64,000 bases of DNA from Mycobacterium spongiae (GCF_018278905.1 NZ_CP046600.1:1240001-1304000), one strand, 5' to 3'. Counted from the first letter of the stretch, positions 21,725-31,740 are shown. The notes: generated by a model not told the origin, from the letters alone. A program made the numbers and translations.

Positions 21725-23119
21725 ATGGATTACCCGAGGCTGCGGCCCGAGATCAACTCCGTTCGAATGTATCGCGGCCCGGGACCGGGCTCGCTGCTCG
21801 CCGCCGCGGTGGCGTGGGATGGGCTGGTGGCCGACCTAGACTGCGCGGCTGAGGCTTGCGAATCGGTGATCGCGGGCCTGACCGACCGGTGCTGGCTGGG
21901 CTCGTCATCGGCGTCGATGGCCGCCGCCGTCGCACCGTACCTGGGCTGGTTGCGTGCGGCGGCCACCGAGGCCGGGCACGCAGCCGCCCAGGCCCGGGAG
22001 GTGGCGAGCTCTTATGAAGCCGCCTTTGCCGCCACGGTGGATCCGGTGATGGTTGCGGCGAACCGGGCTCACATCGTCGCGCTGGCGAGATCGAATCTGT
22101 TGGGGCAGAACGCCGCTGCAATCGCGGCCGTTGAGGCGGCGTATGAGCAGATGTGGGCCCAAGATGTCGCTGCAATGGTGGCCTATCAGGTGGGCGCCCT
22201 GGCGGCCAGCGCGCAGCTGATGCCCTGGCAGCAACCACTACCCAGCATGGGGTCGGGCGCATTCACCGGGACGCGGATCACCGTCCCGGGTGCCTCACCG
22301 TTGTTTCAGCCGAGGATCTTTCAGGAGATCATCGGCCTGACACCGCCGCAATATGCTGCGCTCAATGTCGCGATCGGCGAGAACTGGTTCCCGGACACGA
22401 TGGCGCAGGTGGTCAACTACCCCGCCACGTTTGGTTTCCTCAGCGGCTCCCTTGCGGCCCCCGACGTCAACCAATCCGTCGCCATTGGTCAGCAGTTGCT
22501 GCACGCCGAAATTCTTCGCGCCGCCACTACCGGCGAACCGGTCGCGGTATCCGGACTGTCGCTGGGCACCGTCGTCATCGACCGCGAGCTGGCCTTTTTG
22601 GCCACGGATCCGACGGCACCAGCACCCGATCTGTTGACATTCCTTCACCTGGCCGGTCCTGAGCGCGGGCTGGCCCACACCTATCTCCCGAACGGCGTCA
22701 CCGTCCCGCTCATCAACTACACGGTGGGGGCCGTGCCGGAGAGTCAGTACGACATGAATGTCGTCTACCGCCAGTACGATTTCGCCGCTAATCCGCCGGA
22801 TCGGCCGTGGAATCTGGCTGCCACTCTCAATTCGCTGCTCGCCTTCAACTCTGTGCACACCCCAACCGCGTTCGCGTCACCGGACCAGGGGGTAGTGGTT
22901 TCCACCGCCACGAGCGTGCTGGGCGGAACGACAACCACGTACATGATTCCCACGCCCCTCCTTCCGCTGCTCATGCCACTTCAACAGCTTGGTGTCCCGG
23001 CACCGATTATCGGCGCGCTGGATAACCTCATGAGACCGATCGTCAACCAGGGCTACTCCCAGTACGACCCCACTGGTGGCCCCTACCTCAGCCACGGAAA
23101 TCTGGTGTGGTCGCTTTGA
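21725..23119 (+). CDS. PPE protein with C-terminal PE-PPE (serine hydrolase) domain
   Basis: A 464-residue protein. The N-terminal 165 residues match the PPE domain helices ([27 protein letters not shown]), but the name-giving motif reads RPE in MDYPRLRPEIN rather than PPE. Residues about 195-420 form a PE-PPE alpha/beta-hydrolase domain: GLSLG with nucleophile Ser279, YDFAANPPDRPWN with candidate acids Asp352/359, and NSVHTP with His378. Proteins of this class are type VII substrates and some are esterases. ATG 21725 was chosen because the PPE domain starts there; upstream codons look untranslated. Its last 32 bases overlap the convergent aminotransferase gene. Confidence 0.88.
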   Translation: MDYPRLRPEINSVRMYRGPGPGSLLAAAVAWDGLVADLDCAAEACESVIAGLTDRCWLGSSSASMAAAVAPYLGWLRAAATEAGHAAAQAREVASSYEAAFAATVDPVMVAANRAHIVALARSNLLGQNAAAIAAVEAAYEQMWAQDVAAMVAYQVGALAASAQLMPWQQPLPSMGSGAFTGTRITVPGASPLFQPRIFQEIIGLTPPQYAALNVAIGENWFPDTMAQVVNYPATFGFLSGSLAAPDVNQSVAIGQQLLHAEILRAATTGEPVAVSGLSLGTVVIDRELAFLATDPTAPAPDLLTFLHLAGPERGLAHTYLPNGVTVPLINYTVGAVPESQYDMNVVYRQYDFAANPPDRPWNLAATLNSLLAFNSVHTPTAFASPDQGVVVSTATSVLGGTTTTYMIPTPLLPLLMPLQQLGVPAPIIGALDNLMRPIVNQGYSQYDPTGGPYLSHGNLVWSL

Positions 23120-24419
23120 GCACGCTGCGCAGAATGGATTCGATGGTGTCGAACTCGGCCTGACCGCTGATCAGCGGCGGGGCCACCTGAACTACGGGAT
23201 CGGCGCGGTCGTCGGTGCGGCAATACAGCCCGGCGTCGAACAGGGCAGCCGACACCTGGCGGAGCAGCCGTCCACGTTCCTCGCCCGAGAAGGTCTGTCT
23301 GGTCGTCTGGTCCTTGACCAACTCGATGCTGAAGAAGTACCCCTCGCCGCGAACATCGCCCACCACGGGCAGGTCGTACAGCTTCTCCAAGGTGGCCCGC
23401 AGTGCGGGCGAGCGCTGCTTAACCTGATCGTTGAGGCCTTCGCGCTCAAAGATGTCGAGGTTGGCCAGGGCGACCGCGGCCGACACCGGATGGCCACCGA
23501 AGGTGTAGCCGTGCGGGAACATCGTCGTTCCGTCGTTGAACGGTTCGAACAGCCGATCGCTGGCGAGCATCGCCCCGAGCGGTGAGTAGCCCGACGTCAG
23601 GCCTTTGCCGCAGGTGATCATGTCGGGAACGTAGCCGAAGTCGTCGCAGGCAAACATCGACCCGATTCGGCCGAACGCACAGATCACCTCGTCGGACACC
23701 AACAGCACGTCGTACTCGTCGCAGATCGCGCGGACCCGATCGAAATAGCCGGGGGGAGGCGGGATGGAACCGCCCGCGTTCTGCACCGGCTCCAAGAACA
23801 CCGCGGCGACGGTCTCGGGTCCTTCGAACTCGATCGCCTCGGCGATCCGGTCGGCGGCCCACAGCCCGAACGCCTTGGCGTCGGTATCGAACGGCGCGCG
23901 GTAGAAGTTCGTATTCGGCACTCGGAACCCGCCGGGCGTCACCGGCTCGAACGGCGCTTTGAATGGCGGTAAGCCGGTGAGCGCCAGGGCTCCCTGAGTG
24001 GTTCCGTGGTAGGCCGCCGCCCGCGAGATGACCTTGTGCTTGCCGGGTTTGCCGATGAGCTTGAAGTACTGTTTGGCCACCTTCCATGCGGTCTCGACCG
24101 CCTCGGTGCCACCTGATGTGAAGAACACTCGGTTCAGGTCCCCGGGGGCGTAGTGCGCCAGGCGCGCGGCCAGCTCGATCGCCGGTGGGGTGGCGTACCC
24201 CCACAGTGGGAAGAATCCCAGCGTGCCGGCTTGTCGGGCTGCGGCCTCGGCGATTTCGGCGCGTCCATGACCGACCTGCACGACGAACAGGCCGGACAGG
24301 GCGTCCAGGTAGCTCTTTCCCCGGTCGTCAAAGATGGTGACGCCCTCGCCGCGGGCGATGATCGGATGTGCGATACCCGCGCCGTGCCGGGTGAAATGTA
24401 ACCAGAGATTCCCAGACAT
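23088..24419 (-). CDS. class III PLP aminotransferase (Rv3329 type)
   Basis: A 443-residue class III (omega) aminotransferase, fold type I, using pyridoxal phosphate in the cytoplasm. Visible marks are FDDRGKSYLDALSGLFVVQ near the N-terminus, FFTSGGTEAVETAWK (cofactor phosphate loop), AAYHGTT, the VFLEPVQNAGG strand, VSDEVICAFGRIGS with the PLP-contacting aspartate, and CGKGLTSGYSPLGA with the Schiff-base lysine. The amino donor and acceptor cannot be read from the sequence. ATG 24419 matches the Rv3329 N-terminus MSGNLWLHF as I recall it. It diverges from sigJ across a 65-base region that holds a perfect inverted repeat. Confidence 0.9.
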   Translation of the reverse strand: MSGNLWLHFTRHGAGIAHPIIARGEGVTIFDDRGKSYLDALSGLFVVQVGHGRAEIAEAAARQAGTLGFFPLWGYATPPAIELAARLAHYAPGDLNRVFFTSGGTEAVETAWKVAKQYFKLIGKPGKHKVISRAAAYHGTTQGALALTGLPPFKAPFEPVTPGGFRVPNTNFYRAPFDTDAKAFGLWAADRIAEAIEFEGPETVAAVFLEPVQNAGGSIPPPPGYFDRVRAICDEYDVLLVSDEVICAFGRIGSMFACDDFGYVPDMITCGKGLTSGYSPLGAMLASDRLFEPFNDGTTMFPHGYTFGGHPVSAAVALANLDIFEREGLNDQVKQRSPALRATLEKLYDLPVVGDVRGEGYFFSIELVKDQTTRQTFSGEERGRLLRQVSAALFDAGLYCRTDDRADPVVQVAPPLISGQAEFDTIESILRSVLKATTPDFRG

Positions 24420-24421
24420 GG

Positions 24422-24483
24422 CCGCGAGCGTAGCGCCAGTGCGCGATTCGGCGCGCAGCGTCACCGTGGCGCTACGCTCGCGG
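24422..24483. promoter_or_regulatory. 17-bp perfect inverted repeat between the aminotransferase gene and sigJ
   Basis: ccgcgagcgtagcgcca (24422-24438) and its exact reverse complement tggcgctacgctcgcgg (24467-24483) are separated by 28 bases. Together they fill the whole space between the divergent start codons; the right arm ends one base before the sigJ ATG. It could be a shared operator or a leader hairpin sequestering the sigJ start. Confidence 0.85.
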
Positions 24484-24484
24484 T

Positions 24485-25426
24485 ATGCCCGCGACCACGC
24501 AGGTCAACGAGTTTGAGGCGCTGCGACCGCATCTGATGTCCGTCGCCTACCGGCTGACGGGAACCGTCGCGGACGCCGAAGACATCGTCCAAGAAGCCTG
24601 GCTGCGCTGGGACGCGGCCGCAAGCCGGGACCAGGTGGTCGACGTGCGGGCCTGGCTCACGACCGTGGTGAGCCGGCTGGGCCTGGACAGGTTGCGGTCG
24701 GCGGCGCACCGGCGAGAGACCTACACCGGCCACTGGCTGCCCGAGCCGGTGGTTACCGGCTTGGACGGCGCCGATCCACTGTCTGCCGTGGTCGCCCACG
24801 AGGACGCCCGGTTCGCGGCGATGGTCGTGCTGGAGCGCCTGCGCCCGGATCAACGCGTTGCATTCGTGCTGCACGACGGCTTCGCCGTGCCGTTCGCCGA
24901 AGTAGCCGACATCCTCGGAATCACCGAAGCGGCCGCCCGGCAACTGGCGTCGCGGGCACGGAAGGCCGTTGCTTCCGGACCCACGCCCGATACCGCCCAT
25001 AACGAGGTCGTCGGGCAGCTGATGGCCGCGATGGCCGCGGGCGACCTGGACGCCGTCGTGTCGCTGCTGCATCCCGACGTGACCCTCACCGGCGACGCCA
25101 ATGGCCGGGCGCCCACCGCCGTCCAGGTGATCCGCGGGGCGGACAAGGTGGCCCGGTTCCTGTTCGGGTTGGCGCGACGATACGGCCCGGCGTTCTACTC
25201 GGCGAATCAGTTGGCGATGGTCAACGGCGAACTCGGTGCCTACACACTCGGCACGGCGGGCGACGACGAACATTGGGCGATGCTGCCGCGCATCACCGCG
25301 ATGACGGTGCGCGACGGAAAGGTCTGCGCCCTCTGGGATATCGCAAACCCGGACAAGTTCACCGGTTCCCCGCTGCGCGAGCTTGCTCGGCAGCCCAGGG
25401 CACTCGGCACGCATCACCGGAACTAA
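24485..25426 (+). CDS. sigJ: ECF sigma factor SigJ (ECF41 class)
   Basis: An extracytoplasmic-function sigma factor of 313 residues with a fused C-terminal SnoaL-like domain, the hallmark of ECF41. Region 2 is seen at residues 10-75 (LMSVAYRLTGTVADAEDIVQEAWLR). The interdomain WLPEP motif is at 84-88. Region 4 lies near 118-165 (ERLRPDQRVAFVLHDGF, VADILGITEAAARQLASRA). The C-terminal domain ends with NPDKF at 288-292, the NPDKL-type ECF41 motif. In this class the C-terminal domain replaces an anti-sigma factor. The gene converges on, and overlaps by 68 bases, a carboxymuconolactone-decarboxylase gene with an ECF41-type promoter, its likely target. Confidence 0.93.
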   Translation: MPATTQVNEFEALRPHLMSVAYRLTGTVADAEDIVQEAWLRWDAAASRDQVVDVRAWLTTVVSRLGLDRLRSAAHRRETYTGHWLPEPVVTGLDGADPLSAVVAHEDARFAAMVVLERLRPDQRVAFVLHDGFAVPFAEVADILGITEAAARQLASRARKAVASGPTPDTAHNEVVGQLMAAMAAGDLDAVVSLLHPDVTLTGDANGRAPTAVQVIRGADKVARFLFGLARRYGPAFYSANQLAMVNGELGAYTLGTAGDDEHWAMLPRITAMTVRDGKVCALWDIANPDKFTGSPLRELARQPRALGTHHRN

Positions 25427-25964
25427 ATCCCTGCTCGGTGATGCCCAGTGCCGAGTTCATCCGGGCACGCATGTTTTCCAGACCGATCTGGTACGTCAGC
25501 TCGAATACGCCGGCGTCACCGAAGCGGACTCGGAGGTCAGCGACCTGCTCGTCGGTCACCGAATGCGGGTCGGTGGTCATCGCGTCGGCGTAGGCGATGG
25601 CGGCCCGTTCGTCCTCGGTGAACGCCGGAGACGTTGCATAGCTGTCTATCTGGGCAAGTCGCGCAACGTCGAGTCCGTCGAGGCGCTGCAGCATGGATCC
25701 GAAATCGACACACCACGAGCAACCGATGCGGCGCGCAGTCCACAACACCGCGAGCTCGCGCACGCTGACAGGTAGCGTTCGCGATGCCCGCTGCTGCATC
25801 GTTTCGTGAACGGCACCGGCGACCAGCAGTCGCGGGTGATGGGCGGCGACAGTGAACGGCTCGGGGACCGCGCCGTAGCGCCGCCGTGCGACGCGGTACA
25901 TGGCGCGGGTCAGCAGGCCAACGCGCCTCGGGGGCAGGGGTTCGATGCGGGTTTTCTGTGTCAT
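25359..25964 (-). CDS. carboxymuconolactone decarboxylase/AhpD-like protein
   Basis: A 201-residue protein of the carboxymuconolactone decarboxylase (AhpD-like) superfamily. The redox CxxC motif lies in GCSWCVDFGS (Cys82, Cys85), preceded by VRELAVLWTARR and followed by FTEDERAAIAYADAMT, which is typical of the family. Genes of this superfamily, with oxidoreductases and epimerases, are the usual ECF41 target genes. The ATG at 25964 lies 9 bases after a CGTC -10 element. Its 3' end overlaps sigJ. In H37Rv the neighbouring place is occupied by IS1547/IS6110 sequences as I recall, so this gene appears to be lost or displaced there. The substrate or electron partner is unknown. Confidence 0.87.
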   Translation of the reverse strand: MTQKTRIEPLPPRRVGLLTRAMYRVARRRYGAVPEPFTVAAHHPRLLVAGAVHETMQQRASRTLPVSVRELAVLWTARRIGCSWCVDFGSMLQRLDGLDVARLAQIDSYATSPAFTEDERAAIAYADAMTTDPHSVTDEQVADLRVRFGDAGVFELTYQIGLENMRARMNSALGITEQGFSSGDACRVPWAAEQARAAGNR

Positions 25965-25973
25965 ACCCCTTCA

Positions 25974-26000
25974 GACGAGACAGCCCGCCAGATTGTGACG
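25974..26000 (-). promoter_or_regulatory. ECF41 (SigJ)-type promoter of the CMD gene
   Basis: Minus-strand CGTCACA (26000-25994), a 16-base spacer, then CGTC (25977-25974). The published ECF41 promoter consensus is TGTCACA-N16-CGTC; this site departs from it at one base and has the exact spacer. The start codon follows 9 bases later. Confidence 0.78.
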
Positions 26001-26010
26001 TCCGCTTCCA

Positions 26011-26050
26011 AGAATCCGCCAAGAATTCGCTGAGGATTGCGGCGGATTCT
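26011..26050. repeat. 10-bp inverted repeat before the condensation-like gene
   Basis: agaatccgcc (26011-26020) and ggcggattct (26041-26050) are perfect reverse complements separated by 20 bases. They end 7 bases before ATG 26058. Operator or RNA hairpin are both possible. Confidence 0.7.
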
Positions 26051-26057
26051 GTGGGGC

Positions 26058-26522
26058 ATGTCGTACTCGTACTTCGCCGACCTGCCCCGGCTCGAGGACA
26101 TCGAACCGACTGCCCACACCGACGTTCTCGTTGCCAACCCGCGAGTAGACCAGGGGCGCATCCGAGTCGCGGTTGACGCCGTCTTCGACGCCCATCCGGC
26201 CCTGGGCGCCGTGTTCGAACCGTGGTTTGACAGCTGGACATCTCGCCCGGGCGGCGGGTGGAGCTGGGGAGTGGAGCCCCCGGGAGGCGCGGTCGCGGAG
26301 GTGGTGGGGCGGCATCAGGCCAGTTTCGACATGCGTACCGGCAGATTGTTCGCGGTGTCGCTGATTCCTGGAACTCCGGACCGGCTGGTACTCACCGCCA
26401 GCCGCCTCTGCATGGACGGCGCATCATGGCGGACCGTGGTCGACAACCTGGTGACGGAATACGACGGGGGTGTGCTGGCTCCGGAGGATGAGCTCAGCGC
26501 GAGAACATCAGCGCCCGCTTGA
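26058..26522 (+). CDS. short condensation-domain-like protein, possibly truncated
   Basis: A 154-residue reading frame resembling the N-terminal third of a nonribosomal-peptide condensation domain. HPALGAVFEPWFDSW corresponds to the usual HDALRxxF strand, and ASFDMRTGRLFAVSLI to the family's fDlxxGPLlraxL. LTASRLCMDGASWRTVVDNL corresponds to the HHxxxDG active-site stretch. The two histidines are Ser-Arg here, so condensation chemistry is not expected even though DG remains. A full domain is about 450 residues, so this is either a remnant or a small derived family. No adenylation or carrier domain is nearby. Its last 29 bases overlap convergent sdhB. Confidence 0.6.
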   Translation: MSYSYFADLPRLEDIEPTAHTDVLVANPRVDQGRIRVAVDAVFDAHPALGAVFEPWFDSWTSRPGGGWSWGVEPPGGAVAEVVGRHQASFDMRTGRLFAVSLIPGTPDRLVLTASRLCMDGASWRTVVDNLVTEYDGGVLAPEDELSARTSAPA

Positions 26523-27308
26523 CCTCCTGAATCGCCTGGGTCACCTCGATGCCCCGCGGGCAGGCTTCGGTGCAATTGAACGTCGTCCGGCAGCGCCAGA
26601 CCCCGTCGACCTCGTTGAGGATGTCCAGGCGCTCGCCGGCCGCCTCATCGCGACTGTCGAAGATGAAGCGGTGGGCGTTGACGATCGCCGCGGGACCGAA
26701 GTAGCTGCCCTCGTTCCAGAACACCGGGCAGCTGGTGGTGCAGGCCGCGCACAGGATGCACTTCGTGGTGTCGTCGTAGCGGGCGCGGTCGGTCCGGCTC
26801 TGGATACGCTCTCGTGTGGGCGGGTTACCGCTGGTGATCAGGTAGGGCTTGATCGCGCGGTACGCGTCGAAGAACGGCTCCATGTCGACGACGAGGTCCT
26901 TTTCCACCGGCAGCCCGCGGATCGGCTCGACCGTGATGGTGAGCTGCTTGCCAGGTTTCTTGGGTAGCAGATCACTCATCAGCACCTTGCAGGCAAGCCG
27001 GTTGACACCGTTGATTCGCATGGCGTCGGAACCGCACACTCCGTGGGCGCACGACCGCCGGAATGTCAGGGTCCCGTCGAGGTAGCCCTTGATGTAGATC
27101 AGCAGGTTGAGCAGCCGGTCGCTCGGCAACGTGGGCACCCGGAAGCTCTGCCAGCCGCCGGTTGCCGCGTACAAGTCCGGGTCGTCGGGGTTGAACCGGG
27201 CGATCTTCAGGGTCACCATCACTGCGCCCTCGGGAACGGGCGGCAAGGGCGGATCCAGTCCTGGTTCGACGCTGTCGCCGACGGGCGTTCCCTGCGTTTC
27301 CAAAGACA

Positions 27309-27309
<1 letters not shown>
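26494..27309 (-). CDS. sdhB: succinate dehydrogenase iron-sulfur subunit
   Basis: The electron-transfer subunit of succinate dehydrogenase (271 aa) passes electrons from FAD on SdhA to the membrane quinone site. The 2Fe-2S ligands are in RRSCAHGVCGSDAMRING and the following NRLAC. The 4Fe-4S and 3Fe-4S ligands are in CILCAACTTSCPVFW and TTFNCTEACPRGIEV. The start codon overlaps the sdhA stop as TGATG, so the two are coupled. It is the last gene of sdhCDAB. The 3' end overlaps the convergent condensation-like gene by 29 bases. Confidence 0.96.
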
Positions 27310-29063
<1,754 letters not shown>

Positions 29064-29073
29064 CGGTCCCCTT

Positions 29074-29508
29074 TCAGGAGATGTTCGCGTCGAACGTCAG
29101 CAGCACATAGGTTCCCAGCACCAGCGTGAACGCCATCGACAGCGCCAGCAGTGCGTTGAGCCAGAAGCGCGTGGTGTCTTTGCGGCTGTAGTCGTCGATG
29201 ATGGTGCGCAAGCCGTTGCCCCCATGCAGCTGCGCCAGCCACAACAACAGCAGGTCCCAGATCTGCCAAAACGGCGACGCCCAGCGCTGGGCCACGTAGT
29301 TGAAGTCGATGCGGTAGACCCCGTTCTCCCACATCAGCATCACGAACAGGTGTCCGATCGCCAGGAACACCAGCACGATGCCGGACAGGCGCATGAACAG
29401 CCATGCGAATTTCTCGAAGTTGGGGATGCCGGCGCGTCTACGCGGCGAGCGTGGGTTATCCAGGCTGGCGGGGCGATCGTGGCTGCGTTGCTTGACCGGC
29501 GCGCTCAT
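29074..29508 (-). CDS. sdhD: succinate dehydrogenase membrane anchor subunit
   Basis: A 144-residue hydrophobic subunit anchoring SdhAB to the cytoplasmic membrane and helping form the quinone/heme site. Three helices are evident: around residues 34-57 (WLFMRLSGIVLVFLAIGHLFVML), 73-100 and 112-138. The heme-region histidines lie in helices 1 and 2 (GHLFVM, QLHGGNGLR). The ATG at 29508 overlaps the sdhC stop by four bases (ATGA); a longer upstream frame is a shadow of sdhC. Confidence 0.93.
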   Translation of the reverse strand: MSAPVKQRSHDRPASLDNPRSPRRRAGIPNFEKFAWLFMRLSGIVLVFLAIGHLFVMLMWENGVYRIDFNYVAQRWASPFWQIWDLLLLWLAQLHGGNGLRTIIDDYSRKDTTRFWLNALLALSMAFTLVLGTYVLLTFDANIS

Positions 29509-29915
29509 CCGACGTGCTCCAGCATGTGGATCCCCACCACCACCGCCGCGGGAACGATGAGCAGCAGCCAGATGATTCCGACCACCCAGAGCATGAGCCG
29601 TTGATAGCGCGGGCCTTGCGACCAGAAGTCGATCAAGATGATCCGGACGCCGTTGAGGGCGTGATAGGACACCGCAACCACGAGGCCAAGTTCCATCACG
29701 CCGACGATCGGCGTCTTGTACGTCTCGATCACCGAGTTGTAGGCCTGCGGACTCACCCGGACCAGGGCGGTGTCCAAGACATGCACGAACAGGAAGAAGA
29801 AAATCGTCGCACCGGTGATTCGGTGCAGCACCCACGACCACATACCGGGATCTCCCCGATACAGCGTCCGAGGTGGTCGCCGCTTACGGGATACGCTTGT
29901 CGGCGTCGTCGTCAC
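29505..29915 (-). CDS. sdhC: succinate dehydrogenase cytochrome b556 subunit
   Basis: A 136-residue membrane subunit with three helices: MWSWVLHRITGATIFFFLFVHVL (residues ~25-47, with conserved HR-x-T/S-G and the heme-region His), GVMELGLVVAVSYHALNGVRIIL near 71-93, and LMLWVVGIIWLLLIVPAAVVVG near 107-128. It is the first gene of the sdhCDAB operon. The H37Rv annotation begins at the internal Met24 as I recall; the longer start at 29915 adds a basic leader (RKRRPPRTLYRGDPG) typical of actinobacterial SdhC and seems better. It diverges from cdd across 146 bases that hold both promoters. Confidence 0.93.
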   Translation of the reverse strand: MTTTPTSVSRKRRPPRTLYRGDPGMWSWVLHRITGATIFFFLFVHVLDTALVRVSPQAYNSVIETYKTPIVGVMELGLVVAVSYHALNGVRIILIDFWSQGPRYQRLMLWVVGIIWLLLIVPAAVVVGIHMLEHVG

Positions 29916-30061
29916 CTCTGCTCAACCCTTTCGAAACCCGGGCTATCGAGCTTAGCTTGGGCGCGGTTGCTGGCGGTACCCAACAGTGCTTTCCACCCCC
30001 TTGTGGCGTGTCGGGGTTAGGGTGACTTTCTGGGTCGCCCAACGGTGGATGAGGTTGCGCA

Positions 30062-30463
30062 ATGCCGGCTGTTGATTGGAACATGCTGCGGGACAAAGCA
30101 ATTTGTGCGGCAGCTGGAGCTTATGCGCCCTATTCGCGGTTCCATGTCGGCGCGGCCGCGCTGGTGGACGACGGCCGCGTGGTCACCGGATGCAACGTGG
30201 AGAACGTCTCCTACGGGCTGGGTTTGTGCGCCGAATGTGGCGTGGTGTGTGCCCTGCATGCCTCGGGCGGCGGCCAGCTGCTGGCACTGGCCTGCGTCGA
30301 CGGCCTTGGGTCTGCGCTGATGCCGTGCGGGCGGTGTCGCCAGGTGCTGCTGGAGCACGGCGGCGCCGAGTTGCTGATCGACCATCCGGCCGGACCGCGA
30401 CGGCTCGGCGACCTGCTGCCTGATGCTTTCGGCGTCGATGATCTCCTCCGGGAACGCTCTTGA
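30062..30463 (+). CDS. cdd: cytidine deaminase
   Basis: Deaminates cytidine and deoxycytidine to uridine and deoxyuridine in pyrimidine salvage. At 133 residues it is the small homotetrameric class. Zinc ligands are Cys56, Cys89 and Cys92, with Glu58 as proton shuttle, seen in GLCAECGVV and MPCGRCRQ. YAPYSRFHVGAA near residue 21 is the usual N-terminal family motif. ATG 30062 follows a GAGG site. The stop overlaps the deoA start (TTGA), making cdd-deoA-add a tightly coupled operon. Confidence 0.96.
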   Translation: MPAVDWNMLRDKAICAAAGAYAPYSRFHVGAAALVDDGRVVTGCNVENVSYGLGLCAECGVVCALHASGGGQLLALACVDGLGSALMPCGRCRQVLLEHGGAELLIDHPAGPRRLGDLLPDAFGVDDLLRERS

Positions 30464-31740
30464 CCGATGTCGCGCTCGACGCACCGGCGGTGATCCGGAC
30501 CAAACGGGACGGCGGCACGTTGTCGGACGCCGCCATCGATTGGATCATCGGCGCCTACACCGACGGCCGGGTCGCCGACGAGCAGATGTCGGCGCTGTTG
30601 ATGGCCATCGTGTGGCGCGGCCTGGATCCGGGCGAGATCGCCAGGTGGACGGCGGCGATGCTGGCCTCTGGCGAGCGGATGGACTTCGGCGATCTGCCGA
30701 CCGTCGACAAACACTCCACCGGCGGCGTCGGAGACAAAATCACCCTGCCGTTGCTCCCCGTTGTCGTCGCCTGCGGCGGTGTAGTGCCGCAGGCGTCCGG
30801 CCGCGGGCTCGGACATACCGGCGGCACCCTGGACAAGCTGGAATCCATCGTCGGGTTTACGGCGAACCTGTCCAATCAGCGAGTGCGCGCCCAACTTGGC
30901 GACGTCGGCGCGGCGATCTTCGCCGCCGGCGAGCTGGCGCCGGCGGATGCCAAGCTGTACGCGCTGCGCGATATCACCGCCACCGTCGAGTCGCTGCCGT
31001 TGATCGCCAGCTCGGTGATGAGCAAGAAGCTGGCCGAAGGCGCGGGCGCGCTCGTGCTCGATGTGAAGGTTGGTTCCGGCGCATTCATGAAGTCCGAGGA
31101 GCAGTCTCGCGAACTGGCCCACACGATGGTCGAGCTGGGGTTCGCGCACGGCGTGCCTACTCGTGCGCTGCTGACCGACATGAACTGTCCGCTCGGCGGG
31201 ACCGTCGGCAACGCGCTCGAAGTGGCCGAGTCGCTCGAGGTGCTGGCTGGAGGCGGGCCAGCCGACGTGGTCGAGCTGACGGTGCGGTTGGCCGCCGAGA
31301 TGTTGGAACTCGCCGGAATCAACGGCCGCGATCCAGAACAAGCACTGCGTGACGGCACCGCGATGGACCGATTTCGCCGGCTGGTCGCCGCGCAAGGCGG
31401 TGATTTGTCGCAACCGTTGCCCGCCGGTCGGCATTCGGACACCGTGGCCGCGGGCCGGGGCGGCACAATGGGCAACATCGACGCGAAGGCAGTGGGGATG
31501 GCAGCATGGCGGCTCGGTGCCGGCAGATCACGACGGGGTGAGCGAGTGCAACCCGGTGCGGGCATCAGGATTCATCGGCGGCCCGGTGACCTTGTGACGG
31601 CCGGTGAGGTCTTGTTCACGCTGTATACCGACACCCCGGAACGTTTCACCGCCGCGCGCGCCGAGCTGGAGGGCGCGTGGAGTGTCGGCGACACACCGCC
31701 GCCGACGCGGCCGCTGATCATCGATCGGATAGCCCCGTGA
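30460..31740 (+). CDS. deoA: thymidine phosphorylase
   Basis: Splits thymidine and deoxyuridine with phosphate to free base plus 2-deoxyribose-1-phosphate. It has 426 residues. The phosphorylase signature is seen in the [16 protein letters not shown] block, [18 protein letters not shown], and [24 protein letters not shown], which hold phosphate- and pyrimidine-binding residues. The start is TTG 30460, overlapping the cdd stop. Its own stop overlaps the add GTG start. Confidence 0.95.
   Translation: MTDVALDAPAVIRTKRDGGTLSDAAIDWIIGAYTDGRVADEQMSALLMAIVWRGLDPGEIARWTAAMLASGERMDFGDLPTVDKHSTGGVGDKITLPLLPVVVACGGVVPQASGRGLGHTGGTLDKLESIVGFTANLSNQRVRAQLGDVGAAIFAAGELAPADAKLYALRDITATVESLPLIASSVMSKKLAEGAGALVLDVKVGSGAFMKSEEQSRELAHTMVELGFAHGVPTRALLTDMNCPLGGTVGNALEVAESLEVLAGGGPADVVELTVRLAAEMLELAGINGRDPEQALRDGTAMDRFRRLVAAQGGDLSQPLPAGRHSDTVAAGRGGTMGNIDAKAVGMAAWRLGAGRSRRGERVQPGAGIRIHRRPGDLVTAGEVLFTLYTDTPERFTAARAELEGAWSVGDTPPPTRPLIIDRIAP

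Noticed and set aside
24482..26494. moaA3-moaB3-moaC3/IS6110 island expected here from H37Rv
   Set aside because: No transposase, molybdenum cofactor gene or IS inverted repeat is visible between sigJ and sdhB; only the CMD and condensation-like genes are present.
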